Assembly: GCA_019802505.1 (NCBI GenBank)
Contig: JAFMOC010000051.1
Coordinates: 2,104,001-2,168,000, forward strand
DNA: 64,000 nt
Direction: 5' to 3'
Source of the DNA: Corydoras sp. C115
Taxonomy: Eukaryota; Chordata; Actinopteri; Siluriformes; Callichthyidae
Shown here piece after piece: positions 1 through 13,645 of the stretch (within the stretch, counting starts at the first letter, position 1; each line of letters opens with the position of its first letter). Made by a program: the position numbers and the translations under genes. Below the pieces are notes generated by a model, which was not told where the DNA came from, did no database searches, and worked only from the letters and a program-made list of their open reading frames with translations.

Positions 1-199
1 GTTTTGGAGGAGGGTGCACAGTCGAAAGTGTGAAACTTTAACAAGATAATGTGTGAACAGTTGAGGTTGGGGTTCGAGTTAGGGAGTGATAAATGGGTCA
101 GTGAAATCCAATTAAAATCTCCCTCACTCAAGCTAACGAGTGTTTATTCTCTGTGTGTTCTGTTCAGACTTTGAGTAATATAGTCACCTATGTGATTAG

Positions 200-525
200 T
201 TACTAATATTAAACCATTCTGTGTTCAACCTCACAAGGTTTTGGAGTGTATCTGTGACAATGTTTAACCATCTTTCCAAAAGAGCACTTTGAGGTGTCAC
301 AGTAATGTTGGGTGAGAGGGTCTGGTTCACAGTCTAGTTCTGGATCATCCCAATGGCATTTGGTGGAGATGAGATCAGGGCTTAGTGTGGGCCAGTCAAG
401 CTCTCTTACACCAGACTCACCCAAGCATGATTTTATGGATCTTGGTTTGTACACTCGGGCACAGTCATGCTGAAACAAAAAAGAGCCTTTTGCAAACTAA
501 TCCCACAAACAATTGTCATAACTTT
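200..525 (-). pseudogene. Tc1/mariner-type transposase fossil (C-terminal part)
   Basis: Reading the minus strand from about 515 down to 205 gives a decayed Tc1-like DDE transposase C-terminus. The diagnostic pieces are FQHDCA (family consensus FQHDNAP), LDWPTLSPDL (consensus LDWPAQSPDLNP, which carries the second catalytic Asp region) and then, in a shifted frame, ALLERW followed by TDTLQNLV (consensus tail of the same family). The conserved NPIEHLWDE block is broken, and at least one frameshift separates the SPDL block from the ALLERW block. Only the C-terminal third is present and no inverted terminal repeats were recognised nearby. It is a dead insertion; the subfamily was not determined. 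Confidence 0.78.
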
Positions 526-3500
526 AACTTCGTACAGTGTATATGTTTGATCTACTGTATCTGCTTTTTAATAATTACTTACATTGATGTAAAACACTTT
601 TCCATAGGACTTTAATCCATACATGTAAAATTATGATTCTAACTGTAAGACATTTTCTGGCTCTGTAATGCTCTAAAGGATTTTCTCCATCATATTTCTG
701 TTTGCACTTTAAGATGTGAATCAACTCAAATACATACTTACCAATTACCCGCTCACTATGATCAAGTATTTTATTTTTATGTAACAGTAATTTTATAATA
801 ACAATGTTTGGCTCTAATGGGTCACTAAATAGTTTAATTAATGTAAAAATATTGTATGCTATTAACTCTGCAGTGAACTAAACCCATTTGGATCTCTACA
901 TGGGATTTTGGAAAAGTGAAAAAGTTCCATCATAATTATAACACTGACTTTGTGATTGTTTTTGTTAGAAACTTATTACGAAGCTTATTAAAATCTGTAT
1001 AACTTGGGACTGAAGCTCTTTTAGCTTCTTTTGTGCCATTATATTACTTTAAAACATTGTATTGTTTATAACGTCTTTATTCATGTCACAGTTATATGAT
1101 TATTGTGGAGTCATTCAGACTTTTGTCTTGAATATTTAACCTTCTAGTATCATTGAATAGGTTTACACTTGTAAATATCACAGCTATAACGTCTATTCAC
1201 ATCATAGGCTAGAAGAAAGAGTTACACAACTCACGACAGAGATAATTGCAGTGCTACTTCATGGAGGTCCATTACCTGTCAGGGCTTGTACTGCTTGTTC
1301 CAAAAATAGATCCTTCAGGCACAGTGAGTTTTAGGTCATGCACAATGGCATCGGTATGTAATTGGCTCTGAGTGAACTAATTTTCTTTAAGCACTCAATT
1401 GCCTGAGTAGGTTTGATGGCAGAACTGAAAGACACCAGATATAATGTGAAACTGATCTTGGACTGAACTTTTTCACTTCTTCACTTTTATAACAATGGCA
1501 GGCATGATATAATAATGACACACTGATCCATATTCCTTGGTTTTTAAGAAAGAACTCTCAGTGGTTAAGAAAATGGAAACTTCTCAGTGGTATGAACAAG
1601 TTCTGCAGAGATTCTGAAAATTAATAAAAAAAATTCCTACTTTTGTAAAATCCACATATGGAAGGGACTCCTCGGCATGCTAGATGTTTTTGCATTTAAA
1701 ATCAGCTTGGTTTGACATACTGGTCATACAGGATTCTTTGGCCATTACTGATCTTGTAATTTTGAGAACAGATTGTGTCACCATGTGCTTTCAGTGCAAA
1801 TGCAATTACAGATAGCCAACAATGTCACTGCAGATGTGTCCTACTCTTGACGGCTAAAGAATGAGCATGTGATTATATTTTGCTATGACGATGTTCTCTA
1901 CAAATGGACTAGGACTTCTCAACTCGAATACATCCGCAACCTTCTCTATACCTCACACAATAATAAATACCTAATGATTAGCCCTTCACTGCAATGTACA
2001 GATCAATTTAGCTTTTTGCTGAAGGCTTTCTGAGTACTGGCCTTTCCTACATTCAACACATTGTGTAAAGTCACTTAACGTTGATCCATTTTTCTAGTAT
2101 AGGTCCCTATTTTTCCTTTATGAAGCATTTCAGCTGCTGTGTTTGTCATGATTGAGCTTTAAAATGAGTTAGAATTCAGGCAGCTGAAGGACAAAAGAAC
2201 AGAGCAGCCCAATGTCAAAGCTTGTTTGTAAGGAAAGGAGAATGTGAGCACTTTTTAATATCAGACTCTCACTTGATGAGAATATTAAAATAGGTTGTAC
2301 AGCGTCACCTCTAACTGGCCGTGGCCAAAAGTATGTAGACAAGGGACTAACGGGTGAACCAAATCGAGTCCTATAAATAATACACCCATAAAAAGTGAAA
2401 AGCAAAATTTGGTGAATTTTGGCATGAAACAGTATGCTGAAGTTGGGCTTACCTGGATGACGTATTTCAAAATGTGTTACATTTTTCCAAATTATTTATA
2501 GTATCATTATTCAAAAACTTTAACAGTCCATGTTTACTCATCATTTACTAGTATTACACATTAATAAAACTCAGATTAACAGATTAAATCAGTTATCATT
2601 TTATATATAATATATATATATATAAATATAATAATGAGTAGAAGAGAAGATTAGAAACAAAACTTAGAAAAGATCTCAGGTAGATACATGTATATTTTAT
2701 TGATCCTAAAGGAAATTAACAACTTAAATATTTTAGGAGATATACACATGCATTAAAAATGTATATAAAATTTTAAATATTGTAGCTTAGTACATCATAG
2801 TAGTATATTTTCCCAAAAAATATCAGCATTATTAGTGAATTATAATCTGTGTGTATTAAATTCATATTAAGTCTGGATGTTGGGTAAGAGTATACAGACA
2901 AATGTAATCCACATCAAAAAGACTTATAAAGGGGGTTTACAGACATGTACAGTAATCCTGAAAAAGTTATTAATCATGGGTTTTGATTAATGGTGTTAAT
3001 TTCAAGGAACTACTTAATTTTGATTATTACTGTATTTTGCTATTTAAATGTACATTGACGCCTCAGAGATGTAAAGGTGAGAATGAAGTAAATTATTAAG
3101 CCTATACATAAATCAGTAAGAGTATCACTCGACATTATTAATCATAAATCATTGACAATGTGTGTAATAACTTTGTGTGTGTGTGTGCGCGTGCATTCAG
3201 TAAATTGGAAGTTGGATGCTTAGTTGGACATAATTGAAAATCTTTTACACAACTATAATGTCCAGCCTTGGAAAATCAGCTTTGCACATTCTAATTAAGA
3301 CTTGACTTGTAATTGAAAAGAGAAGTCATAAAGGCTGCACAATGAACCATACAGATGTTGCTCACCTCAAGGACTTAAGTCTGGTCTTGCCAGCTATGTT
3401 TTTAACACTTCAATAATACATAGAATTCTTTAAAAGCGACAAACTAAGTTAACATTTCTTGGGTTTAATGGAAATGTATAAAACTTTCCATAGGATATAA

Positions 3501-6500
3501 TACTTTACTTAAGACTTAAGACCTGTCCAATAATTGTATACATATTTTTCCTTCTCTGGTAATTAGGTTAATAAAGGTACGTGTTGGTTTAAATAAAAAT
3601 TGTTTAAAAAATTGGATGCAAATGTTCACTGTTACATCTGCTTAGTAAGATCAAATTAAACATCTCTCAATTCTTTCCACCAAAAAAGACTAAGAAAAAA
3701 TACTTATAAGCTAAGAATGTAAATCAAGCTAAGAATTCAGTAAATCAAGGATGTCCCAAAAAACTGTCATTGTTGGTATTTAATGAATCCCACTCACTAT
3801 TATAAATACAACATATGCCTAATGGCTCTAGTCACATAATTCACAACCGCACAGGTTGTATAGTAAATATACAGCAAGGTATAGTTACAAATGATCAAAC
3901 ATTAGATTATTTAGCCATTTTGATGACAGCTTAGTGTCGATACGGAGAATTTTTAGGACTAAAAATAAATGCAGGGTTGTTGGTGCCAGACAGGCTTAAA
4001 CTGCTGAAATAACAGTTACTTTCACACATATACAGTAAAGCTTTGCAAATTTATATTAAAAGGTGCAAGAAAGAAAAAGTGCTTTGTTAAAAAGTATATA
4101 TATCATGTTTAAATTTTGAAACATACTGTGTTAAGATTTTGTCCATGTATCTTTCAGTCCTAACCACATTGCCAATTCAACTTTAATCAGTTTTTATTAA
4201 GTGTTTATGGGTAAAATAAAATAATTTATGTTTCTTTGCAACAAATACATTTTTTGGTGTATTTTATAAAGTACCAAACTTGATTTTTATTATAAAATAC
4301 TGTGGACATTGCACTCTGACACTAAACTAAACAGCATTTGTTAAAGAAAATGTATTTTTAAGTCCAAACTGTAAATCATTAATCACTAAAATCCTGCTTT
4401 ATCTAAACCCAATTGTTTCCTTCACTGTCACAATATACATTTCCATTCCACTGTGCTGTCACTGTATCAGTGGATCAGATTAATCTCTGATGGATGACTG
4501 CGAACTCAATTAATGACAAATGATTGGGGATGACAAACAGTGGCAAATTGAAAGGGTGATTGAATTTGCAGGCGTAGCAGGGGGAAAATGCCCTTCAGAA
4601 CATACCCTCCTTCCAGGACCACCTGGGGATCCCAGATGCCTTAGAGGACTTTTAAACACTAGGATTGTTGCTCATGTTAATGACTTCTGATCATGGAAAT
4701 TCATGCAGGACAAAATGATGGTTTAAAGATATAAAACTGCTTCTAATTATTGTATCCCTTTAGTATGACATTCATGAGTATCCCATGTATATTGCATGAA
4801 ACCCTGCAGATGGCCCTATTTTGTTATTTAAATCATGATTAATTTAAAGTAACTGTTTCTATGTTTTTTTTCTGCTCTGCTCGTGTAGACATTATAGTGA
4901 ACTATACACTAGAAGCACTGTTGTGCGTTTTTCAATCATCCACCATCAGACTAAATATATAGTGAACTGCAGTAAACATTATATTAGAGTGCCATGTGGC
5001 TTTCTAATGATGTGAACATGGTTACCGTTTAAACAAATATTGTATTGGTCCCACAGTGATGCAGTGTTTAATACTTTTACATTTCATGGTTCATGAGTTC
5101 AGTTCATGGTTCAGGCCTTTGCTTTGTGAAGTTTACATGTTCTCCTCATGTGTAAGTTTTGTCCTCCCACAGTTAAAAAAAATAAATTTCTGTCTTAAGT
5201 TCATGTTTGTGCCTGTCCTACAATAAGCAATGTGCATTGTCCAGGCTGTTTTCCCATCTTTCACCATATGAGCAATAAAACAGGCTTAAGCTTCCAGCTT
5301 AATTCAATTAAACCTAAAAATGTCTGAAGTTTAATAGTCAAATTAGCAAATATCATTAGATTGTTTGTTTATGAAGCTGGATTTAGAAAAATTACACGCA
5401 TTAAAAAAAAAAATAAAAAAAAAAATTACACCACAGTTCAATCATTATTTCAAAGTAACTCAATTTACTATTATTTTAAAAATATAATAAAAATATAAAC
5501 ACAGGCCTTATGAAAGTATTTTGGGAGAAATATAACCCACCTTTTAAAAATAATCAGCCTAAATATGTGATGTGTTGTGCTCTTTAAGATTTTTTTTTTC
5601 TTAGGTATAGAAACAGTCTGTTTGAGCTGCTATAGCTCTTCTGTCAACTCAAACCAGTCTGACTATAATGACATCTATCAACAAGAAGCTCTGGTAAATA
5701 GATGTGCATATGTTCCTTTTAATCTCCAGAACTTGTTCTGTGTGAAAATTCTGAAACAACATTTATAGCAATCCTCAAACCAGCCTGTCTGGTACCAAAA
5801 CTTAAGCCGCATCCGTCATCTGCTTAGGATCACATTTTCCTTCCCATTCTCATGGTTAACATGAATTTTCTAAAGCTGTATGAATGTAATTAATTACCTT
5901 TGCCACATTCTGATAAGGTGAATAAAATGTGTACATGAATAAGTAGATGTACAGGTGTCCCTAATAAAATCTGCTAGATTTGTATGTATATTTAGTGGCA
6001 AGGGAACTGGTTATTCTCAACCAGGACGTCGGTGTGTTTTCATTCAATGAAAATACTTAGTAAGTGCGGGTGGAGGGTGAAAAAATTGTAAGAAAATGTT
6101 CCAGGCTTCCTTGTAATGAATCAAGCTGTCCATCACTACTCAGTGTGGGATCAGTTGACAGTTGAGATCAAGCTGCCATAGTTCACAACTGTCTATTATT
6201 ATTCTCAAGAAATCAGTTCCCTGACCACCATTCATTACAACATTAATTACTAAAATAACAGTCATTTTAACACTAGTACGAGTTGTTAATAATGTCCATC
6301 ATCATCTCATCACTGAAAGTATTGAATATTATATAATTAAATATTAAATACAATGACCCACCCAGAAAAAGGAAATATGGAAGCCTGAAGTTGGCAGGGA
6401 ATTTATAAGAGATCACATCATGCATTTATATTTCATCTAGTTCCAAACAATTTGCCTTTGCGGATTTCTGAAATATTACCTGATTGCATTTGAGCTACTG

Positions 6501-8550
6501 ATCAGATCAAAACCAGAACAGGAGCAATAATGAGACACAGAAAAAAAAAAAATATTTTGTATGTGCATAAATATTGGCATTTTTAGAAATCTCATCCATA
6601 TAACATGGCTGACTGAATAGGAATCATGCCTCGCAGCATTGGAAGCTATTACAGGCTTAATGTGAAATCGGACCTCAGTATAACACTGCAGAGAATGAAC
6701 CAAGCTTCTTGAAAGCATTTATCTTTTTTCTATTGGTCAGCAACTGAGGAGGAGAAAAAAACCCAAAGGTTGCTGATTAGGAGAAAAACCTTTATTGAAC
6801 AAATCTATTACAGCCAGCTTTCAAACACACCTGCTGCAGTTTTACTGAAAGAGGAAGAGGAATCATTCAGTTCTCTTTGTGTAACTGTAGTTACAAATTC
6901 ACACTGTGACATTTTATAAGGAATAAATGGATTCTTATTATTTGTATAAAGTCATATTTCAGCTTCAGAAGCGGCACATTTTCGACTTTGCACAGGATGC
7001 CCATCCTGATGAATCACTCCTATTTATCCTGGCACTAAACCGGGCACTTACCCCAATGCTGCTCCTGATCTCTTACACCAAAAACATCAATGACCTTGAT
7101 GTCACCAAAGTTTGTCGGAACATGATAAACAGTTTTAATAGTTTTATAATGCTGTTTCTGGACATGGAAAGAAAGCAAAATCCTTAAATCCCTAAAATTG
7201 TCTAGTTGGACTATATAACCTTCATCTTCTATTAAAAGGTTTGTAAATATATTTAGACTTATTAAAAACTTCGTTTTTAATAAAAAAACGAAAATAATCT
7301 CTGTCCAGAAATGCTTTTAGCTCTGAGGCAGATATTTGAAACTTAAAAGCTTTAAAAGAATGCACATGTCAATATAAAAGCAGATCACTTAGTGTGTTGA
7401 AGTGAATGTCTTATGCTCACACGTTTGCAGCATATTTGTGTTAAGCATGAGCTAAGCCGTTGTTCAAAAAATGTGTTGTACTAAACCACATGGTTTCAGT
7501 TATTCATAAACTGTGCCAAAGTGGCTGCTGGTGGTTTAAATCTTTATGCCAAATTAGTTTAGTGCCTAAAGTATATTATTTCCCCTCACACCAGTCTCTT
7601 TCCATCACTCTTCAGATGACGTCCCATCGTCTTTACAGCCCCTGTTTTAGTATCACGGCTTCGGGCAGTGTCCTGTAGTGCGTCTGCTGAGCCGGCTCCA
7701 GAACCATTTAGGAAACCAAAACAAAAGTTTATGTTGCCTTCTTTGGAAAGCAGATTTCTTCTGTATGAGTCCATCATATTGATCTCCACTAGTTAGTACT
7801 ATTCATCAAATAAAATCATGACAGATAAATTGTCCTTTCTGGAACAGAATCTATTTCTGATCAATACTTCAGTGGCATCTCTTCTTGGCCATCAGTCACT
7901 GTGAATTGCAGAAAATCAACAGCGGTTGATAATTTGATTTAAGTCCTTTTTCTTAAATAGCTGATTGTATTTTGGGAAATACCTTGCTTGGTTTGTTATT
8001 AGTCACTACATGTCATCAATAACGAGAAGAAAAGTCCTTTCTGTGGTGTGTTTGCTGTCTATTGCTTTGAGAGAATGGTTTTAGACGTGAATATCCTCTC
8101 TCCTCATGCTGTTTTGTTGGCTCAAACGTGCCTATATTTAGAGTTCCGGCCATCAGGTGTTGTGAGGCAAGCTGTAACCCAAAGGCTCAGATGAAGTTCC
8201 AGTAGTTGACGCTACTCAAATAACGTGTTGGAAACCTGCAGTTTCAATGTCAAAGCTGATATTCAGACTCAGTGCAGAAAGATTTGAAGTAGAGTGTTTT
8301 ACTGACTAGACATGCTTTTATCCCCAAAATGAGTTGCTAACATCTAAATTTGTAACACAAAATTTAACCATTAAGATGTATTATCTCTTAATTTTAACAC
8401 AATTCTACCTCTCAAAGTGAAAAAATTATTATATTAAAAATTATAATTAAATGAATAAAATAAACAGATGGACTCATCTAAAATTGTAGGACTACAACAT
8501 CCATCTATACAATAGCTGAAACTATTGTTCAGTGTTGATATTATGAAATG
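526..8550. other. AT-rich intergenic stretch without a recognisable gene
   Basis: About 8 kb of AT-rich DNA. Open frames here are short (under 90 codons), start and stop at random, show no family motif and lack flanking splice consensus. I see no tRNA or rRNA. It contains small repeat fragments near 2315-2345 and 2690-2725, A-rich runs near 5403-5426, and a GC-richer block near 4480-4650 that could be conserved non-coding sequence. Confidence 0.6.
2690..2725. repeat. Short dispersed-repeat fragment (TTTATTGATCC core)
   Basis: The stretch around ATTTTATTGATCCTAAAGG resembles a motif common in fish interspersed repeats (TTTATTGATCCC followed by a G run and AAATT). A second, better-preserved copy lies in this window at 22636-22668. 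The parent family cannot be fixed from this fragment. Confidence 0.4.
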
Positions 8551-8562
8551 CCTTACAATATA

Positions 8563-8914
8563 TTCATTCATTCATTCATTATCTTCCGCTTTATCCTATC
8601 TTAGGGTCGCGGTAGGGATCCCCATGCCCATCCAGGGGAGAGCGTTTCGGGCGCTGGGCAGATACACCCAGGACAGGGTGCCAATCTATCGCTGGGCACA
8701 CACTCACTCACACAGACACGCACGCATACACACTCTATATGGGGCAATTTGGAGAACTCAATTGACTTGATCCATGTTTTTGGACTGTGGGAGAAAACCG
8801 GAGAACCCAGAGGAAACCCACGCAGACACGGGGAGAACATGGAAACTCCACCCAGATGGGGATTCGAACCGGGAATTCCTAGTGCTGAGAGGCGAACGTG
8901 CTAACCACTAAGCC
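8563..8914 (-). mobile_element. tRNA-derived SINE, near full length, with target-site duplication
   Basis: Read on the minus strand, the element begins GGGGCTTAGTGGTTAGCACG (A-box-like tRNA head) and carries GGTTCGAATCC (a perfect RNA polymerase III B box). It continues through a body rich in fish-SINE signatures (GGAGTTTCCATGTTCTCC, TCCCACAGTCCAAAAACATG) and ends in a GAATGAATGA-type tail, seen on the + strand as ATTC repeats at 8563-8580. The flanks are an exact 12-bp direct repeat, CCTTACAATATA, at 8551-8562 and 8915-8926, the hallmark of LINE-mediated retroposition. Close relatives in the window lie at 39067, 39421, 40424 and 44444. It resembles the mermaid-type SINEs of fishes; the family name is an inference. 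Confidence 0.85.
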
Positions 8915-8926
8915 CCTTACAATATA

Positions 8927-10185
8927 AAACTTTACAAATGCTATAAGAGCTTTACTTTGTGAAGAAAACAGTCCTCATATTACTAAGTTCAGTGTACTAA
9001 AGTTGTTCAGTTGTAATATGGTTAGCATTTTCCATATTTTGTTTATAACTAAACAGTGGTTTGTTATGTCTGTATTTTATCACTCACTCACATGTAATGT
9101 GACTAATATGGCAGAGCTAAACCTCTTTTAGATGGTAATAGTGGGAATAATTAGCAACAGTAATGGAATCTGGCCCTGGAGCTGGTGGCTTAGACCACCT
9201 CTGTCTCTAATTAGACTCTTAAATCCATCTCATCTGACTCCTCTTTCAGCTTGAGCTCTGCTACTTCAATCACCTAAACACTCTGACACGAAACAACGCT
9301 AGACTTCATAAAAGTTGGTTTTGCATTTTCAGTGCATTTTCATTTTTTGATGGAGAGATCAAGCAGATTTTGTACTTGCATGAACCACATGTATATTATT
9401 TATATATTTAATTTAATAGTTCAGTTTAAAATTCTTATTTTAAACTTGTGAGTAGATTTAAGGTTTAGTACAATTGTAGTCATGTTATTTAAAAAATAAC
9501 AATAAAAATGAATACAGATTAAAAAAAAAAAGTAATAAGCCACCATATAAAATGAATTACTATTTTCTTTTGAGCTCCTAAAATTACATTACAATTAGTC
9601 TACTACTTTGAAAAATGTGACAGAGCTCTAAACATTGATTTAACATGCCTATCCTAATAAGGTGAAAGGTGAAAAGAACTTAATATGAGGAGAACATACA
9701 AATGTTGAAACTTTATACAGCTTACATATTTGTGATGTCTTAGAATGTGTATGAAGACAAAATCTTTTTCCAATTGTAGACATGACAGAGACGAGAGGTT
9801 GGGCAACATGGCATCAGCAATAAAGTTGGAATAATGATGAGGAAAGCGTCTAACTTTTGATTACTTATGAACCCTTACCCTTTTGTCCATCTATATATAT
9901 GATTGCAAACCCACCGCTCTTCATAGGCGATCTGCGCTGTTTCGACTAATGGTTCAATTTTCAGCTGTTGAGGATCGAATTGAAATAATAAACAGCTGAA
10001 ATGCTCTGTAATAATCCTACTGACCTCACTTTCCCCCTGCCCCTCAGAGCAGTTCTGTTCTCTAGGGCAACTGGTGCTGGGCTTGGATTTCATCCAGGGC
10101 TAATCTTCACCACGGCCTCAACACTCACCTAGCTTACCTAATGAAATCATATCACCATGCTGATGCTGCCTGCAACTGATTATCA

Positions 10186-10220
<35 letters not shown>

Positions 10221-13219
10221 CACACTGGGAGGGCACAAACTTGTTGAAAGCCACAAGTTTACTCACAAATGTTTCAAATCAACAACCTGATTGCTGCTGA
10301 GAAAAGTCACATTTAACAAGATATAATGTTTATTTGAAAGTGCTATACAAAATTTGGATAAATCTAGCTATCTATATAGTTTTGTCCAGGTTTATTGCCA
10401 TCTACAATAATATTTGGTACTATTTATTATAAGGTATGATCACTATAAATGTACAAATATGTTTTTTTCAAGTTAAATAAAATCTTCTGATGGCTGCTGA
10501 ATAGTACAATTGTATCAGTCAGCATCTTTATGTTGCCTTCTTCTGCTAGTATTGGGAGTGTGGATGCAGGGAGGTGAGTAAATGTGGATTAGGACTTTTC
10601 TTGCAAAAATTATATATAAATTAATATGTCAAACTTAAATTTAAATGTGCTGTATATTCTACCCAGTCTAAACAGGAGAGTGTGTCTACCCTGTTCTGAA
10701 ATTACATACCTATATAAAACTGCAGTTTTCCAAAGAATCAAACACAAAGGTGCTGTTCATAAATCAAGGTTTTCTAAAGTATTTCTAATGTAACTTCAAA
10801 TGTTTGAGTGTAATTGAGCCTTAATGCAGGAAAAGTCTAGCATTAGAATGGGTCTTTTAATATTTAAACCCCACATTCAGAAAAATTGGGAAACGTTCTA
10901 AAATTTCAATTCTTGAAACTGTTTTTGATTATTTACTTGAATTGTTATATTTAGAAACAGATGCCTGAAACCCATTTAGAAAGTTGTCCCAACTTTGCAT
11001 TTGAAAATGTTAAAAACTTTAATTTGAAAATTAAAAACAGGTTGATTTGTTTATGACAAAAAAATGTTCCATTAGTTAACCATTTATATGTAATTAGAAT
11101 TGAAATAATTACTTTTGCTTTGTGAAAGCAATAACACAATCTGAAATTTCCTCTTGATCTTTAGCTGAAGTGAATGATGTCACATGAATTTTGATATGGC
11201 TTTTAAAAGGAGGTCGTGATGTCAAAGGTTGGATGCATATTGGATTTCCATACAACATGCATTGAAAGTGGCAGAGATTAGAATTAAAAATGTCAGATTT
11301 CAGAGATTTCTGCTGTTTATGCAGCAGTGACACATCTGTGTCACATATGTGAGCAAAATGGGTTGAAGCAACTTTCACCTTTATTGTAAACGTAGTCATA
11401 ATAGAGTGTAAAATGACAACACTTGAGGATTCAGGAAAAAAGGAAGATAACACTTTTAAAGACAATGTTTCCAAAGTGAAGAACCAAAATATTTATAGAC
11501 AAAATTTGAGTAGAGATAATTGCAATATTTCATTATATAGGCAATAAAGCAAATTTTTGAAATCCTTTTAACCAGCTAAATATATAAATAGTTTCCATTA
11601 GACTGAATATTTCTACAAGGTCCTTCCTCATTGAAATTATTTAGTTTGATGCTTCATTCATTTTAACCTGATTATATCTAAAGCACATCAGAGGCAGGTG
11701 GAACGCACATGTCTTCGAGCGACATTCTCTCCCGCTTTATAATGGTGTTAGCTAATAATAGACTTTTATTTTTGGATCACGTTAAAAAAAAAAAAAAAAA
11801 AGCTGCTTGACATTATTTTAGCCACTAAACTGTGTGCAGCTGTCACCCGGAATAAAAGAGAATAGTAGAACTAATGCAGAAATAACCCTAAAAAGCTTCA
11901 TGAAAAATCAGCATGATTATATCTTTGTTGAAGTACATGATTTGTTCTTAATAGCAGGTAATTAGCCGCAGTGAAGAGGATGACCACATAGCATGGATGA
12001 TCTCACTCTGTCAAATGACTTGTTAGCCTGATTCATCATCTGGCCATTAGTGGCACAGCCCCAGTACTGTACCTAAAGCAGCAGGAGAAGCAGCCAATTG
12101 CAAAGTGTAAATGGGCTAGGTTACACTCAGATCAGTCAGTCCTGACCTACAAGACCCGCACTCCCACAGATCAGTGAACCAGTTCCATTTAAACATACAC
12201 ACACTTGAACGTATTCAGGTTTATAGTTGAAAGTAGTGCAATTCAATGAGGAACCATACTGGCCCTTGAAAAGTTTTACTAGGTGACATAAGAATTCAGG
12301 ATGATACATCAAGTTTAACATTTAAAGTTACTGTTCATGTACATTAGTTATGGGATTTTTTACATTTGGTTTTCTATGTTCATCTCCAATTGAGTTGGTG
12401 GAGTGACACCTGTCTGATTCAATCAGTGGTGGATGAAGCTTCAATTTCTCTCTCCTTTTCTGATCTCTTTGAGGTCTGACTGCTTTTTGGTCATAGTGCT
12501 GATCTCAGCCAGCTTGCAGTTGCCAGAATGCTTCTCTCAGCACTAATGTCAGATTTAGTTGTTTTTTTATAGCAATAGAATGACACCACAGTATTAAATA
12601 CCTCAGTGATGTAAATCCTAGCCTTGTGAACACAATAAAAACTACAGATGTAACTATTTAGCTACATCTGGACAAACGCATAATATTATATTATGGACAT
12701 GCTGTGTTGTTGGACATACAGAATGTCCCAATCCTTAGAATGTACTGCTCTACATTAGAGTACATGAGTATATGGATACTAAAACACATTGTTACATTTA
12801 TTGGACATTATGATGTTTATTCTGAAGCATCCAAAGACATCAAAGATCTGTGATGCATGGATTGGTAAGTTTGGTGAGAAGGGACTCATGTAGCCTGCAC
12901 AACATTCTGATCTCAGTCCAAGTTTCCAATCGTCTTCAGATAATTATTAATGAAACACAGTGTTATATCATTTATACATTAACTTTAGCCTCACATTCTC
13001 CCTAATTAACTATAAGGTAGAAATCCCAGGCCCCTGGATTAAATGGTCATGAACCTCCACTTTGATAAAAGTGGAGCACTAGATAAAGCAAAGAAGTTAT
13101 GAGTTTATGAATTTCTGATATATATTCCATTAATTTTTACATGTAGAATGTTTAGAGAAGAACTTTACTTTGGTAGAGCTGTTAACAGCTTGTAGACATC
13201 TAGTAAATGTTCAAGCCTG
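8927..13219. other. Intergenic, no gene seen
   Basis: No supported gene. A minus-strand open frame of 121 codons at 11109-11474 has no recognisable motif. A GC-richer block at about 9110-9310 with several AATTA cores (homeodomain-type sites) could be a conserved non-coding element. A CA microsatellite is at 10187-10218 and a poly-A run near 11785-11801. Confidence 0.5.
10187..10218. repeat. (CA)n microsatellite
   Basis: An uninterrupted run of about 16 CA units in intergenic DNA. Confidence 0.95.
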
Positions 13220-13275
13220 TTTGTTTATATAGCACTTTTAGAATACTGCATTGTCTTAATGCAGTTTGCAGTAGG
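13220..13275. repeat. Dispersed-repeat fragment (TTTATATAGC core)
   Basis: TTTATATAGCACTTTTAGAA followed by TTGTCTTAATGCAGTTTGCA matches a widespread fish repeat that usually reads TTTATATAGCGCTTTT followed by CAAAGCAGCTTTACA. A second copy in this window lies at 62884-62942 inside the STAT gene. The parent family was not determined. It sits directly upstream of the LINE remnant at 13345. Confidence 0.5.
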
Positions 13276-13344
13276 TTTTACAAACCAAAGTAATCATGGC
13301 AGAAAAATGTAAAACATAAGGCGCAGGGATCCTTGCTGGGTGAC

Positions 13345-13645
13345 AAGGAATAACAAGATTGGGAATTAATTCATTAGAGGGATGACATGGGTAGGATGTT
13401 TTGGAGAAAAAGTTAGGGAGGTGAGATTGAGGTGCTATTGGCATGTGCAGAGGAGCGATGAGATTTATATTGGCAGAAAGATGGTGAAGATGGAGCCGTC
13501 AGGCAAGAAGAGGTTTATGGATGCGGTGAGGGAGAACATGGGGGTTGTTGGGGTGATCGAGGAGAATGTTCAGGACAGGTCTAGATGGGAAATAATGATC
13601 CTCTGTGGTGACCCCTAAAGGGAACCGCTTGAAAAAAAGAGAAAG
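13345..13645 (+). pseudogene. 3' end of a dead LINE (RTE-like non-LTR retrotransposon ORF2 C-terminus)
   Basis: The translated order is NKIGN-stop-FIRG, then FGEKVREVRLR, WHVQRSDE, YIGRKM, KRFMDAVRENM, VGVIEENVQDRSRW and CGDP. This is the C-terminal block that ends ORF2 of many fish non-LTR retrotransposons (family pattern: RLRWxGHVxRR, Y(I/V)GRRM, GRPKRRFMDVV, EDAxDRxRW, CGDP). An in-frame TAA replaces the usual Glu before FIRG, and the GRP linker is deleted. The fragment is therefore 5'-truncated and inactive. After the ORF, GTGGTGACCCCTAAAGGGAA and an A/G-rich tail match the 3' UTR seen with this protein type. Assignment to the RTE clade is a best guess; the retrotransposon identity is solid. 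Confidence 0.8.

Noticed and set aside
7260..7282. Perfect 10-bp inverted repeat with 3-nt loop (TATTAAAAAC / GTTTTTAATA)
   Set aside because: Short and A/T-only; expected by chance in this composition.
9067..9080. Search for tRNA genes
   Set aside because: The only A/B-box pairs found belong to SINE heads (8563-8914 minus, 39067, 39421, 55480), without cloverleaf completeness.
11109..11474. 121-codon minus-strand frame
   Set aside because: No recognisable motif, composition or splice context. It could be an unidentified repeat but cannot be supported.
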